Positions 6,630 through 6,738 of a DNA stretch of 6,738 nucleotides are shown here, one piece after another. Origin of the DNA: Bifidobacterium breve (GTDB lineage: Bacteria > Actinomycetota > Acidimicrobiia > Acidimicrobiales > Ilumatobacteraceae); assembly GCA_943325435.2 (NCBI GenBank), contig CALPPK020000066.1, forward strand, positions 1 through 6,738, given 5' to 3'. The notes beneath the pieces were generated by a model. It had not been told where the DNA came from. It did no database searches and saw only the letters and a program-made list of their open reading frames with translations. The translations under genes were made by a program, and so were the position numbers. The first letter of the stretch is position 1. Every line of letters begins with the position of its first letter.

Positions 6630-6660
6630 AAAGAGCCCGGGCACGAGGCCCGGGTTCTTT
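6630..6660 (-). terminator. Rho-independent-type terminator hairpin
   Basis: A 13-bp stem (AAAGAGCCCGGGC at 6630-6642 and GCCCGGGTTCTTT at 6648-6660, with one G-T pair) encloses a 5-base loop. The core is GC-rich and the stem base is A/T. On the minus strand it is followed by CATTTCTCG, a modest T-rich stretch. It lies 21 bp after the stop of the unfinished gene at the right edge, whose transcript it should end. The plus strand also shows a T-run (6665-6669), so it could work in both directions. Confidence 0.8.
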
Positions 6661-6681
6661 GAAGTTTTTATCAGTTAATGA

Positions 6682-6738
6682 TCAGATACCGATGCGTGTA
6701 GCAAGAAGCTCGCGGTGGTAGGTCGGATCACCAAAGAT
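6682..6738 (-). CDS. C-terminal end of an unidentified protein (cut by window edge)
   Basis: The minus strand from the window edge reads 18 open codons ending IFGDPTYHRELLATRIGI, then TGA at 6684-6682. The terminator hairpin begins 21 bp downstream, as expected for the end of a real gene. The RELLATRIG pattern is loosely reminiscent of the C-terminal helix of acyl-CoA dehydrogenases, but 18 residues are not enough to assign a family, so I leave the function open. Confidence 0.6.
   Translation of the reverse strand: MFGDPTYHRELLATRIGI

Noticed and set aside
6682..6738. Firm assignment of the right-edge fragment as an acyl-CoA dehydrogenase
   Set aside because: Only 18 residues are visible, and they lack the GGTxEIQR-type segment usual near that family's C-terminus, so the resemblance is too weak to name it.

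Overview
The window is a gene-dense bacterial chromosome segment, mostly housekeeping in character, with roughly balanced base composition (near 50% GC by eye). A homodimeric-type pyruvate dehydrogenase E1 (AceE), a small HhH-GPD protein of a type I associate with actinobacteria, GTG starts behind good Shine-Dalgarno sites and short intergenic gaps together suggest an actinobacterium. A moderate-GC member such as an aquatic Acidimicrobiia lineage would fit. This placement is inference and no ribosomal RNA is present to test it.

Left part (1-4437). The first 60 bases are the N-terminus of ribonuclease HI on the minus strand, cut by the window edge. A 69-bp divergent spacer separates it from a plus-strand run of three genes: aceE (130-2841), an HhH-GPD base-excision-repair-like protein (2859-3443) and a galE-like UDP-glucose 4-epimerase (3454-4437). 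Gaps of 17 and 10 bp make one transcript likely, although the three functions (central carbon metabolism, DNA repair, nucleotide-sugar supply) have no obvious common pathway.

Right part (4439-6738). Everything is on the minus strand. In transcription order it holds the last 18 codons of an unrecognised gene, a strong hairpin terminator, a 150-residue membrane-anchored protein of unknown function, a TetR-family regulator, a 76-residue unknown small protein and an alpha/beta-hydrolase-fold protein. Gaps of 53, 48 and 11 bp after the terminator suggest these four may be co-transcribed. The hydrolase converges on galE with a single base between the two stop codons.

The most interesting points are local. 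The hydrolase has Asn where the nucleophile Ser is expected. A dyad abutting the TetR start codon looks like an autoregulatory operator. The terminator sits only 21 bp before the next start codon, leaving no room for a normal promoter. Two small unknown proteins flank the TetR gene. I see no mobile element, CRISPR array, tRNA, rRNA, origin or clearly novel multi-gene system. No stretch over 300 bp lacks a gene; the longest intergenic gap is about 70 bp.
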